NCBI RefSeq assembly: GCF_001423405.1
Contig: NZ_LMNS01000036.1
Span: forward strand, 62,001 to 126,000
Reading direction: 5' to 3'
DNA length: 64,000 bases
Source of the DNA: Methylobacterium sp. Leaf123
GTDB lineage: Bacteria > Pseudomonadota > Alphaproteobacteria > Rhizobiales > Beijerinckiaceae
The notes beneath the pieces are model-generated. The model was not told the origin of the DNA. It searched no databases and saw only the letters and a list, made by a program, of their open reading frames with translations. A program made the translations under genes and the position numbers. This document shows, piece by piece, positions 9,113-16,947 of the stretch. Every line of letters starts with the position of its first letter. Positions within the stretch are counted from its first letter, which is position 1.

Positions 9113-10351
9113 TCAGCGGGCCGCGGCGGGCGCGGCCGCAGCCGCTCGGGCCGTCGGCAGGACGGGCCGCACCCGGTCGCCGTCGCGCAGGAACGAGCCG
9201 GCGCGGGCGACCACCGTCTCCCCGGCGGCGATGCCGGAACGCAGTTCCGTGAAGCCCTCGGCCGAGAGGCCGGTCTCGACTTTTCGAGCAGAGACGCGGC
9301 CATCCGAGACGGCGAGCACGCTCGCCGAGCCGTCGGCGGCGTAGAGCACGGCGGCGAGCGGCACCGCCACGCCCTCGCGCCGGGCGACCTCGACCCGGCC
9401 GCGGGCGAAGGCGCCGATATGCAGCGCCGGGTCGGCGTCCAGGCGGATGCGGACCCGGCCGAGGCGCGTCGCCCGATCGACCTCGGGATAGACCCGGCGC
9501 ACGGCGCCTTGCGTCACGCGCCCATCCTCCCATTCGAGCCGCGCCGGGGCATCGGCCCGGAGCCGCGGCAGGGCGGATTCCGGCACCTCGCCCTCCAGCT
9601 CGATCTCGCCGCGGGCGATCAGGCGGAAGAGCGGCTCGCCGACCGCGCTCGCGGTGGCGCCGACCCGCGCCGTGCGGCGACTGACGATCCCGGCCTCCGG
9701 CGCGCGAATCTCGGTGCGGGCCCGGCGCAGGCCGATCTCGCGCCCCTGCGCCCGCGCGGCGGCCAGATCCGCCTCGGCGAGAGCCAGCCCGGCCCGCGCC
9801 GCCTCGAGCCGGCCGTCGGCGCCCTGCGCTGCCGAGACCCGCTGTTCCAGGGTGACGGCGGTGGCGTTGCCGGTCCGCACCAGGGCCTGGGCCCGTTCCA
9901 GGGCTTGGCGCGCCTCGGTCTGGGCGGCCTGCACCTGGACGATCTGGCTCTTCGCCTGGAGGATGGCGGCTTCCGCTTTCGCGGTGGCCGCGAGGTTGGC
10001 GGCTTCTTGCGTCTCGATCATCTCCAGCGAGAGCCGCGCCAGCACCGCGCCGCGCTCGACCCGGTCGCCCTCCTCGACGAGCAGCGCGACGATGCGCAGG
10101 CCCTCGACCTCGGGGGCGACGAGGATCTCGTCGCGGGGCACCAGCGTCCCAGTCACGACCGCCCGCTCGACGATCTCCCGGCGCTCGGCCGGAACCACGC
10201 TCACCGCGGGCAGGAGCGCGGCGGGATCGGGCACACCGGCCGCGGGCGGCGCCTCGGCCGCGCGGGCCGGCGGGGTCGCGACGAGGAGGGCAGCAAGGCA
10301 CGCCGCGGCGGGAGGAAAGAGCAAACGAGCCGACATCGCGAATCGCCTCAT
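9113..10351 (-). CDS. RND efflux periplasmic adaptor (membrane fusion protein)
   Basis: HlyD/MexA-type adaptor, 412 aa, first gene of a two-gene efflux operon with the pump at 5965-9102. It has an N-terminal signal sequence ending near AAACLAALLVATPPARAAE, then the lipoyl half-motifs, a long Ala/Glu/Arg-rich coiled-coil hairpin (about 115-215), the second half-motif with TEIRAPEAGIVSRR, and the beta-barrel and membrane-proximal parts. No lipobox Cys is visible, so it is probably anchored only by the complex. The start may instead be the Met six codons on (MSARLLF), which improves the signal peptide. Confidence 0.9.
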   Translation of the reverse strand: MRRFAMSARLLFPPAAACLAALLVATPPARAAEAPPAAGVPDPAALLPAVSVVPAERREIVERAVVTGTLVPRDEILVAPEVEGLRIVALLVEEGDRVERGAVLARLSLEMIETQEAANLAATAKAEAAILQAKSQIVQVQAAQTEARQALERAQALVRTGNATAVTLEQRVSAAQGADGRLEAARAGLALAEADLAAARAQGREIGLRRARTEIRAPEAGIVSRRTARVGATASAVGEPLFRLIARGEIELEGEVPESALPRLRADAPARLEWEDGRVTQGAVRRVYPEVDRATRLGRVRIRLDADPALHIGAFARGRVEVARREGVAVPLAAVLYAADGSASVLAVSDGRVSARKVETGLSAEGFTELRSGIAAGETVVARAGSFLRDGDRVRPVLPTARAAAAAPAAAR

Positions 10352-10567
10352 AGGGCGCGCCGATGCGCCGCAGCCTGCTTGGCCGCTGCAACCGGCGATT
10401 TCGTGGCGGATGGGGTAGCAAATCCCTCCCCGGCCGAAGCCTGTGCGCGATGCCGCAGGCCGACGAGAGCGGCGGACGCCGCTTCGCTAAGCTCAAGGTT
10501 TCGCGTGAACCGGGTCGGCCGCGCCGGGTTATCCCGTCAAGTGATTCCCGACGATGGACAGTTCACG

Positions 10568-10750
10568 ATGAGCATCTTCCAGATCCGGCAGAAGACGAGC
10601 GGCGCGATCCTCTGGACCGGCAGCGCCGATGACGAGCGCACGGCCCTCGACGCCATGGCCCGCGAGGCCGGCTATTCGGATTCGGCGGCCCTCCCCGACA
10701 GCGTGCGGGCGGCAGGCTTCGACACGGCCCGGCTCGACCTGATCTCCTGA
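10568..10750 (+). CDS. Small conserved-looking protein (60 aa), unknown function
   Basis: Not recognised. The product starts MSIFQIRQKTSGAILWTGSA and ends with GFDTARLDLIS. It has balanced composition, alternating hydrophobics and no membrane segment. An ideal intrinsic terminator follows 24 nt after its stop, which strongly supports a real transcript. The composition of the N-terminal half (beta-strand-like) followed by an Ala/Asp-rich helix suggests a small folded protein. Confidence 0.6.
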   Translation: MSIFQIRQKTSGAILWTGSADDERTALDAMAREAGYSDSAALPDSVRAAGFDTARLDLIS

Positions 10751-10773
10751 TCTTTGCTCCAGCATCCTCGACC

Positions 10774-10803
10774 AGGGGCGTCCGCCATGCGGGCGCCCCT
10801 TTC
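10774..10803. terminator. Intrinsic terminator (bidirectional)
   Basis: AGGGGCGTCCGC - CAT - GCGGGCGCCCCT forms a 12-bp stem (one G-T wobble) with a 3-nt loop at 10774-10800, followed by TT on the plus strand. It lies between the convergent small gene at 10568-10750 and the diguanylate cyclase gene. Confidence 0.85.
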
Positions 10804-10818
10804 GATTCGGAGGCCGGA

Positions 10819-12069
10819 TCAGGCGCAGCAGCCCCCTTGCGCGGAGATTTGCGTCGTCGCCGCCCCCGGCACGGATCGATCCGGAACCCGCTCCGCCGGC
10901 TGCTCCAGGCGGCGGGCCTGCAGCCGGTCGCGGCCATGGGCCTTGGCCTCGTAGAGCGCCGTGTCGGCAAGCGCCATCAGGGTGTCGAGCCCGGCCGGAC
11001 CGCCGGTGAACAGGGCGGCGCCGAGGCTGACCGTGGCGCCGGTGGGCAGGCCCCGGCCGCTCTCGCGGGCCATGCGATCCCGGATCGCCGCGCCGAGACC
11101 GGACGCCGCCGCCGCGTCGAGACCCGGCACGAGGATCACGAACTCGTCCCCGCCGAGCCGCGCCAGGATCGCGCTGCGCGGCAGGCAGGCCTCCAGCACG
11201 CCGGTGAGCGCCACGAGGATGCGGTCGCCGACGGCGTGGCCGAAGCTGTCGTTGACCGTCTTGAACCGGTCCACGTCGAGCAGCAGCAGGGCGCCGGGCT
11301 GGCGCGCGGCGGCCATGTCACGCAACGCCTCCGCGGCGCGGCTCTCGAAGGCGCGGCGGTTGAAGGCGCCGGTGAGGGGATCGCGCTCGGCGAGCGCCGT
11401 CATCGCCTCCTCCCGGCGGCGGCGCACCGCGGCGGCCATCAGCAGGGCGAGCAGCATCTCGACGAGAATGCCCTCGAACAGCGAGACCTGGATCAGCACG
11501 CCCTTGAAGCTGACGAGGCTGACGAAGGCGCCGGGCACGGGCACGAGCAGCGCCTTGAGGGCGTAGAACGTGCCGTGGGCGAGGAAGACGGCGCCCAGCG
11601 CATCGGAGGCGGCGGTGCGCTCCGGGAAGGGCGTGCCGACCCGCGACAGCAGGAGATGGGCGGCCCGCAGGGCGGCGAGGGCGACGAGGCCGGCATTGGT
11701 CATCGCGAAGGCCGGCGTCGGGTCGATCCCCGCCGGCAGGAGCAGGAGCCCGGCCCAGGCCGGCAGCAGGCCCCACCAGAGCCGTCCGATCCGGCGCCCG
11801 GTGAAGCGGGCCGCGCCAAATAGGAACAGGAGGTGGGCGACGACGAGCAGGCCGTTGGCGAACCAGACTCCGACGAGGAAGGACGTGGCGCGGACCGGCG
11901 AGAGCGAGCAGCCGAGGACGATCGCGGCGAAGCCCGCACTCCACAGCAGCAGCGCGGGGTTGCGCAGGATCCGCCACTCGACGGCCAGGAAGCCCGCAGC
12001 GGCCGCAGCCGCAGCGAGGCTCATGACCAGCATGGTGACCACATCCATGGCTATCTCGAACCCGCGCAA
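10819..12069 (-). CDS. Membrane-bound diguanylate cyclase (GGDEF)
   Basis: A 416-residue protein with seven or so predicted membrane helices in residues 7-215 and a cytoplasmic GGDEF domain at about 228-385. It should make cyclic di-GMP from two GTP. The active-site GGDEF is at 306-310 and is intact, as is DVDRFKTVNDSFGH. The inhibitory I-site (RxxD nine residues before GG) is absent: the equivalent stretch is PRSAILARL. The C-terminus adds a 35-residue tail ending QGGCCA, with a vicinal cysteine pair of unknown role. The membrane part resembles a MASE-type sensor but I cannot name it. Confidence 0.88.
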   Translation of the reverse strand: MRGFEIAMDVVTMLVMSLAAAAAAAGFLAVEWRILRNPALLLWSAGFAAIVLGCSLSPVRATSFLVGVWFANGLLVVAHLLFLFGAARFTGRRIGRLWWGLLPAWAGLLLLPAGIDPTPAFAMTNAGLVALAALRAAHLLLSRVGTPFPERTAASDALGAVFLAHGTFYALKALLVPVPGAFVSLVSFKGVLIQVSLFEGILVEMLLALLMAAAVRRRREEAMTALAERDPLTGAFNRRAFESRAAEALRDMAAARQPGALLLLDVDRFKTVNDSFGHAVGDRILVALTGVLEACLPRSAILARLGGDEFVILVPGLDAAAASGLGAAIRDRMARESGRGLPTGATVSLGAALFTGGPAGLDTLMALADTALYEAKAHGRDRLQARRLEQPAERVPDRSVPGAATTQISAQGGCCA

Positions 12070-12160
12070 CGGTGACGTGACGCGCTGCGATAACAGAAGC
12101 CGTTGAACAAAGCGTTCCGCGACTTGACGCTTCAGCCCGTCACTCCAGCCACACGCGTCC

Positions 12161-12232
12161 GGACGATGCGAGGCGGTTGTTTTTGCATCGTCTTTTCCGA
12201 AAGCCGGCGGCCCGCCTTCGGGACGATGCGCT
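12161..12232. repeat. Palindromic dispersed repeat (rhizobial-type), copy 1
   Basis: Contains GCATCGTCTTTTCCGAAAGC and, opposite, CCTTCGGGACGATGC, forming an imperfect hairpin flanked by a second copy of GGACGATGCG. A close relative lies at 56391-56495. The form matches the well-known rhizobial intergenic palindrome with a TTTTTCCGAAAAC core. Confidence 0.6.
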
Positions 12233-12310
12233 CACATTTTGTTGTCGCGCCGTCTGTTGCCGAGGGCCGGATCTCACCTTGCCCGGATGTCACCTGAGCG
12301 GCGGGATCGG

Positions 12311-12649
12311 TCAGTTCGCGTGGCCGATCCGCATGCGGTAGGCGCCGTCTGGGCTGCGCTCGAACACCTCGGGGATGCCGGCATGGCGCAGGGCCTCGCC
12401 GGAGGTGTCGGGCACGAGGTTCTGCTCCGAGACATAGGCGACGTACTCGCTGTCCGCATTCTCGGCGAGCAGGTGGTAGAAGGGCTGGTCCTTGCGCGGC
12501 CGGACGTCCTCCGGAATCGCGAGCCACCATTCCTCGGTGTTGGCGAATTCCGGGTCGACGTCGAACACCACGCCCCGGAACGGGTAGATCCGATGCCGGA
12601 CCACCGCTCCGAGGCCGAATTTGGCGGTTCTCATGCTGGTCTGGGTCAT
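12311..12649 (-). CDS. hspQ: Heat-shock protein HspQ
   Basis: A 112-residue hemimethylated-DNA-binding YccV/HspQ family protein. In enterobacteria HspQ is a heat-shock protein that acts as a Lon specificity factor. The family pattern is clear: FGLGAVVRHRIYPFRGVVFD, WWLAIPEDVRPRKDQPFYHL and YVAYVSEQNLVPDTSGEAL. The ATG at 12649 was chosen because homology starts a few residues later and the longer open frame runs antisense through the mcl gene. It follows mcl on the same strand by 59 nt and could be co-transcribed. Confidence 0.9.
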   Translation of the reverse strand: MTQTSMRTAKFGLGAVVRHRIYPFRGVVFDVDPEFANTEEWWLAIPEDVRPRKDQPFYHLLAENADSEYVAYVSEQNLVPDTSGEALRHAGIPEVFERSPDGAYRMRIGHAN

Positions 12650-12708
12650 GACCGATAGATAGGCCTCGCAGCCCTTCCGTTCCAACGCAGGGCCACCATT
12701 CGCGACGA

Positions 12709-13758
12709 TCAGGGCAGATTGTAGACCTTGGCCAGGTCCGGATCCTTCTCGGCCACGAGCCGGGCGAGATCGACGATGACCTTGGCCTGCTTCCAGGTGG
12801 CGTCGTCCTGCATCTTGCCGTCGATCATCACCGCGCCGGTGCCGTCGGGCATCGCCTCGACGATGCGGGAGGCGAAGTTCACCTCGGCCGGATCGGGGGC
12901 GAACACGGTCTTGGCGAGCGCCACCTGGCTCGGATGCAGGGTCCAGGCGCCGGCGCAGCCCATCAGGAAGGCGTTGCGGAACTGCACCTCGCAGGCGGCC
13001 GAATCGGAGAAGTCGCCGAACGGGCCGTAGAACGCCTTGATGCCGTTGGCCATGCAGGCATCGACCATCTTGGCGATGGTGTAGTGCCACAGATCCTGCT
13101 GGGCGGATGCCCGCTCGGCATCGCCCTTGGGATCGGACAGGACGCGGTAATCCGGATGACCGCCGCCGACGCGGGTGGTCTTCATGCCGCGGGACGCCGC
13201 GAGATCGGCGGGCCCGAGGCTCATGCCGTGCATGCGCGGCGAGGCGGAGGCGATGGCGTCCACATTGGCCACGCCTTCCGCCGTCTCGAGGATGGCGTGG
13301 ACGAGGATCGGCTTCGTCACGCCGTGGCGCGCTTCGAGCTGGGCCAGCAGCTGGTCGATGTAGTGGATGTCCCAGGGGCCTTCGACCTTGGGCACCATCA
13401 CCACGTCGAGCTTCGAGCCGACCTCGGCGACGATGGTGAACAGGTCGTCGAGGATCCAGGGCGAGTTCAGGGCATTGATGCGGGTCCACAGGCCGGTGCC
13501 GGAGGCCGCGAAATCGGTGGCCTTGGCCATCGCGACGAAGCCCTTGCGCGCCGCCTCCTTCTGGTCGGCGGGGACCGCGTCCTCCAGGTTGCCGAGCACC
13601 ACATCGACCGTCTTGGCGAGTTCGGGCACGCGGGCGCGGACCTTCTCGTTATGCGGCGGCACGAAGTGGATCATCCGCTCGAGCTTGATCGGCAGTTCGC
13701 GGAACGGCTCGGGGGCACCCGCGGCAAGCGGCTGGAAGAAGCGGCGCGGCAGTTTCAT
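12709..13758 (-). CDS. mcl: L-malyl-CoA / beta-methylmalyl-CoA lyase, Chloroflexus type
   Basis: HpcH/HpaI-family CoA lyase, 349 aa, cleaving malyl-CoA to glyoxylate and acetyl-CoA and/or methylmalyl-CoA to glyoxylate and propionyl-CoA (direction depends on pathway). It has the Chloroflexus-style N-terminal extension (FFQPLAAGAPEPFRELP), the metal/substrate acidic motif GNLEDAVPADQKEAARKGF, PKVEGPWDIHY, HAILETAEGVANV, the long block MHGMSLGPADLAASRGMKTT, and AMPDGTGAVMIDGKMQDDAT near the end. This subtype differs from the shorter (about 324 aa) serine-cycle MclA of methylotrophs. No other pathway gene is adjacent; only hspQ follows. Confidence 0.88.
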   Translation of the reverse strand: MKLPRRFFQPLAAGAPEPFRELPIKLERMIHFVPPHNEKVRARVPELAKTVDVVLGNLEDAVPADQKEAARKGFVAMAKATDFAASGTGLWTRINALNSPWILDDLFTIVAEVGSKLDVVMVPKVEGPWDIHYIDQLLAQLEARHGVTKPILVHAILETAEGVANVDAIASASPRMHGMSLGPADLAASRGMKTTRVGGGHPDYRVLSDPKGDAERASAQQDLWHYTIAKMVDACMANGIKAFYGPFGDFSDSAACEVQFRNAFLMGCAGAWTLHPSQVALAKTVFAPDPAEVNFASRIVEAMPDGTGAVMIDGKMQDDATWKQAKVIVDLARLVAEKDPDLAKVYNLP

Positions 13759-14439
13759 CGGCTCTCGGTCTCCGGCTTCGCGACGGGCCGTGGCGTCGGC
13801 CCTCCGCTTATGCCCTTGGCGTTAGAGCACGGCGCCCCCCGGCGTAAAGCCGACCTTGGTCCTCCCCCAGGGCGATCGCTTGAGCGATCACCCCGGTCTT
13901 CTTCCGGCCTCAAGCGCCGGCGGTCGCCTCCGCGGACAGTCTCGGTTCCTTGGGCTGCCGCTCCGCTCGATGCTGTCCGGGGCTCACACCCCGCAAAGCC
14001 CGCTCCGCGCGGCGCTCTTCGCGCCGCGAAGCCACCAAGCGGCTTCGAGCGATGGCCCTGGGTTTCCCCCTGGCGCTGTGATCGGCCCCGAGGAACGCGC
14101 GCTCCCCGATCCGGCGGATCGTGCGCCCGCGCACGGCACAGACTCGCTCCCGCAGCGGCCCCAGGCCGATCCGCTCGTGGACTATCCGAAAGTGAAGATT
14201 GCGCTGCGAGCCAAATCGTCCGACACTTCCCGAGTTATCGAAAGTCTTCATCAAGGTCTTTCTCGTTTTCGCTTCTTCCGCCCGGATGCCAGGACCGGCG
14301 GCAAGGGTGCGCGCGGGACGAGCGAAACGGCAAAGCTTGCCCGGCGCAGCATTCGGCGCGGCGCGGACGGAACGGACCGCCGCGACCCGTGTTTTCCGGC
14401 CGAGGCGGGCTGTCGAACAGCGTCGGGAGACGTAGGTCG
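13759..14439. other. Long intergenic region with a dispersed repeat
   Basis: 681 nt between the divergent mcl and patatin genes. A hairpin GATCGCT-TG-AGCGATC lies near 13872-13887. The stretch about 13915-14070 resembles a second locus near 27880-28010, with a shared block beginning CGCTCTTCGCGCCG and ending ATGGCCCTG. A less GC-rich part at 14180-14290 probably carries the patatin promoter. No credible coding frame seen. Confidence 0.45.
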
Positions 14440-15798
14440 ATGCCAAAACTGTTCAACGAACCGATCATGCAGACATTTCCCTCCGGCCCGCGCAGGGGCG
14501 GGGCCCTGGCCGGCCTGCTGCTGGCGCTCACTCTGTCGCAGGGGGCTCTGGCCGGGCCGGCGGCGAAGAAGCCCGCCGACGCGAGGCCGGACTACACCGC
14601 CGCCCAGGCTGCGACCGCGCAGCCCGAGGGCCTGCCTGCCTCGGTGCGGATCGCGGGCGACGACACGCGTGCGTTCCAGTCCCTGATCGACGGGGCGCCC
14701 CGCGCCGCCGATCCCTGGCTGGTGCTCTCCGGCGGCGGCGAGAACGGCGCCTTTGCCGCCGGCCTGTTGGCGGGCTGGTCGGAGCGCGGCGACCGCCCCG
14801 AATTCGGCGTCGTCACCGGCGTTTCGACCGGCGCGCTGATCGCCCCCTTCGCCTTCGCGGCGCCGACGCTCGGCGACAAGGCCGACGCGGCGCTTCGCGC
14901 GAACTACACCGAAATCTCGGCGGCCGACGTGTTCGAGTTCGGGGGCACGCCGGATTCGCTCACCGACACCTGGCCGCTCAAGGAGCGGATCGGGCGCGCG
15001 GTGACGCCGGCCCTGCTCAAGGCGGTGGCGGCCGAGCACGCCAAGGGCCGCCGTCTGCTGATCGCCACGACGCAGGTGGACAGCGAGCGGCCGGTGCTGT
15101 GGGACATGGGCGCGATCGCCCAGCGCAACGCCGAGACCGGTGACCCGCGGGCGCTGGCCCTGTTCCGCTCGATCGTGCTCGCCTCGACGGCGGTGCCCGG
15201 CGTCTTCCCGCCGGTGGCGATCCCCGCCGAAGCCCAGGACGGGGCCAAAGACGGGACCAAGACCAAGCCCTTCGCGGAGCTGCACGACGATGGCGGGGCG
15301 ATGGCTCCGTTCTACCTCGCGCCGGCCGCCGCCCTGGAGGGGGAGGCGCGGCTGCGCCTGCCGACGAACCGGGTCTACCTCGTCGTCAACAACCGGCTCG
15401 AACCGGAATTCCAGATGGCCTCGCGCACCACGCTCTCGGTGCTCGGCCGGACCATGTCGGCGGCGATCAAGGCGCAGACCCGCGCGGCGCTCGCGCTCAC
15501 CAAGGGCTATGCCGCGCGCACCGGCCTGGATCTCCGGATCGCCCTCATCGACGGGCGCTTCGCCAAGACCTCGGAGAAGCCGTTCGACCAGCCCTACATG
15601 AAGGCGCTGTTCGCCCACGGCGAGGCTCTGGCCCGCGACGGCAGCGCCTTCGCGCAGGCCCATCCGCCCGCCACGGCCCAGGGCCCGGATCTTGGCACGG
15701 GGCTTGGCCGGGATGGTGGCCGAGATCTTGGCCCGAACCTCGGCCTGGACCGGCACGAGGCGGCGGAATCGACCGGCTCCGTCGCGGCCTCGCACTGA
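14440..15798 (+). CDS. Patatin-like phospholipase-family protein, exported
   Basis: A 452-residue lipid acyl hydrolase of the patatin family. The N-terminal 37 residues hold a signal peptide (GALAGLLLALTLSQGALA). The oxyanion-hole motif is LSGGGENGAFAAG, the nucleophile elbow GVSTGALIAPF (Ser in GxSxG) and the catalytic Asp lies in the DDGG block after FAELH, so the Ser-Asp dyad is intact. The C-terminus is odd: a Gly/Leu/Asp-rich tail with imperfect repeats (GPDLGTGLGRDGGRDLGPN). Start: ATG 14440 with GGGAG upstream; ATG 14467 would still keep the signal peptide. Monocistronic, ending at a strong hairpin. Confidence 0.85.
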   Translation: MPKLFNEPIMQTFPSGPRRGGALAGLLLALTLSQGALAGPAAKKPADARPDYTAAQAATAQPEGLPASVRIAGDDTRAFQSLIDGAPRAADPWLVLSGGGENGAFAAGLLAGWSERGDRPEFGVVTGVSTGALIAPFAFAAPTLGDKADAALRANYTEISAADVFEFGGTPDSLTDTWPLKERIGRAVTPALLKAVAAEHAKGRRLLIATTQVDSERPVLWDMGAIAQRNAETGDPRALALFRSIVLASTAVPGVFPPVAIPAEAQDGAKDGTKTKPFAELHDDGGAMAPFYLAPAAALEGEARLRLPTNRVYLVVNNRLEPEFQMASRTTLSVLGRTMSAAIKAQTRAALALTKGYAARTGLDLRIALIDGRFAKTSEKPFDQPYMKALFAHGEALARDGSAFAQAHPPATAQGPDLGTGLGRDGGRDLGPNLGLDRHEAAESTGSVAASH

Positions 15799-15804
15799 GA
15801 CGGC

Positions 15805-15847
15805 GCGGGATCGACGGCGCTCCTTCGGACGGGGCCGTCGATCCCGC
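15805..15847 (+). terminator. Strong hairpin, probable terminator of the patatin gene
   Basis: GCGGGATCGACGGC at 15805-15818 pairs perfectly with GCCGTCGATCCCGC at 15834-15847 (14 bp, 15-nt loop), seven nt after the stop. No T-run follows, so termination may be Rho-assisted, or the element may protect the mRNA 3' end. Confidence 0.6.
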
Positions 15848-15928
15848 AGAAGGACATCGGACAGGGTTCAGAGGCGGCTCCAAGCGGGCCGCCTCTTCGT
15901 GTTTTCCGGGCGCGCCGCCGACCCCTGT

Positions 15929-16498
15929 CTACGCCTCTTCCGCATCGGCCGGGGCGTAGACGGCCTCGCCCAGGCGCTTGAGCGGACCGCCGGGGCCGGA
16001 GCGCTTCCAGAGCCGGGTGTTGAGCGCCGCCACCGGATCCTGCCCCGGCAGGGAAAAGCCCTGCTCGGTGATGCGCGCCAGAATCTCGCTCGCATGCATC
16101 GGGCGGCCCGCCTCCTCCAGCACGGCGAGCACCGCCTCGATCACCGCCCGGCCATAGCGGCGGGCGAGCACCGTCTCCGACAGGCCGGCCTCCCCCTCGA
16201 CCGGCGCGGGGACAGCCGGCGCCGGAGGTTTCTCGGGCGCTGCGGAGGGCGGGGCCGGAGGGGGGGCGACCGGCGCCTGAGCCGGTTGCGGCGTGGGCTC
16301 CGGAACGGGGATGGGGGCGTCCGCTCGTCCATCCGCGCCCGGCGAGGCCGGAGCGGCCGGGCCGCCGAGGCGTCGGCCGAGCTCAAGGTAGAGCAAAAGG
16401 TCGGCGATCTGCCGCTCAATCGCGTCACGCTGCCGACGCAGCGCCTCCAGCCGCGCCAGAGCCTCAGCTTCCGACAGGACCATGCCGGCCCTCCTCAT
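15929..16498 (-). CDS. HARE-HTH-like winged-helix protein of unknown function
   Basis: 189 aa. Residues 8-45 form a predicted coiled coil (EALARLEALRRQRDAIERQI). Residues 48-105 are a Pro/Ala-rich linker. Residues about 108-183 look like a HARE-HTH winged helix (AVLEEAGRPMHASEILARI ... DPVAALNTRLWKRS ... GEAVYAP). Such domains occur in chromatin and restriction-associated proteins and are thought to bind DNA. The gene reads away from a 449-nt region full of GGAAT motifs and sits next to a plasmid-type repA. A role as a DNA-binding partner of that region is only a hypothesis. Confidence 0.55.
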   Translation of the reverse strand: MRRAGMVLSEAEALARLEALRRQRDAIERQIADLLLYLELGRRLGGPAAPASPGADGRADAPIPVPEPTPQPAQAPVAPPPAPPSAAPEKPPAPAVPAPVEGEAGLSETVLARRYGRAVIEAVLAVLEEAGRPMHASEILARITEQGFSLPGQDPVAALNTRLWKRSGPGGPLKRLGEAVYAPADAEEA

Positions 16499-16947
16499 CG
16501 CTCATTCCCAACGAGGGGAATTTCTTGGAATGGAGGATGCCACGGAATGGACGAAAAGGCGAGTTCTTTATATTCCATCAGAGGCGTTCCCTGATTGGAA
16601 TACGGAATGGAAGGGGCGCAGTTTTCCGGGGCCGGGCCATCGCTCCTCGTGCTGCGTCGCCGAGCGAATGCGCGACCTCAAAGTCGGCGGGAATGGCCGA
16701 TCGCGGAGAAGCTCTCTGTGGTAAGGCGCGCCGCGGCTTGCTTCGAGGCGGCGATCGCAACACCTCGGCAACAAGAGCCTTCCGCGTGTCGGAATAGGCG
16801 GGCCATACAGCCCTGCAGACGGAATGAACCGTTCCCAATCCGGGAGGCTGTCAGCTTCCTTATCGGAAGCTTGGAATATTCCGTATTACTACCGTCGCCA
16901 AGGCGGACATACGGAATATTCCAATTCGAATGTCTCGAAAAATTCCG
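16499..16947. other. GGAAT-rich intergenic region beside repA
   Basis: 449 nt, clearly more AT-rich than the window, with no coding frame I trust. It holds repeated GGAAT/ATTCC motifs: TTGGAATGG near 16525, ACGGAATGG near 16543, TATTCCAT near 16570, TTGGAATACGGAATGG near 16595, ACGGAATGAACCGTTCC near 16820, and the perfect inverted repeat at 16871-16924. The arrangement suggests a protein-binding array such as an operator, partition site or origin accessory site. Confidence 0.55.
16871..16924. repeat. Perfect 16-bp inverted repeat of nested palindromes
   Basis: TTGGAATATTCCGTAT at 16871-16886 and ATACGGAATATTCCAA at 16909-16924, separated by 22 nt. Each arm itself contains the palindrome GGAATATTCC, so the site is a pair of dyads 38 bp centre to centre. 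It lies 23 bp from the repA stop codon. Confidence 0.85.

Noticed and set aside
5965..9303. Longer start of the RND pump at 9303
   Set aside because: The extra 67 codons overlap the adaptor gene and are low-complexity; ATG 9102 matches the family start and has GGAT just upstream.
12934..14439. Long plus-strand open frame antisense to mcl running into the patatin gene
   Set aside because: It is a GC-rich shadow; residues before the patatin signal peptide are Arg/Gly/His-rich without homology, while the minus-strand Mcl is unmistakable.
16499..16947. Standard chromosomal parS (TGTTTCACGTGAAACA-like) site
   Set aside because: No match to the ParB consensus is visible; the GGAAT dyads are a different motif.
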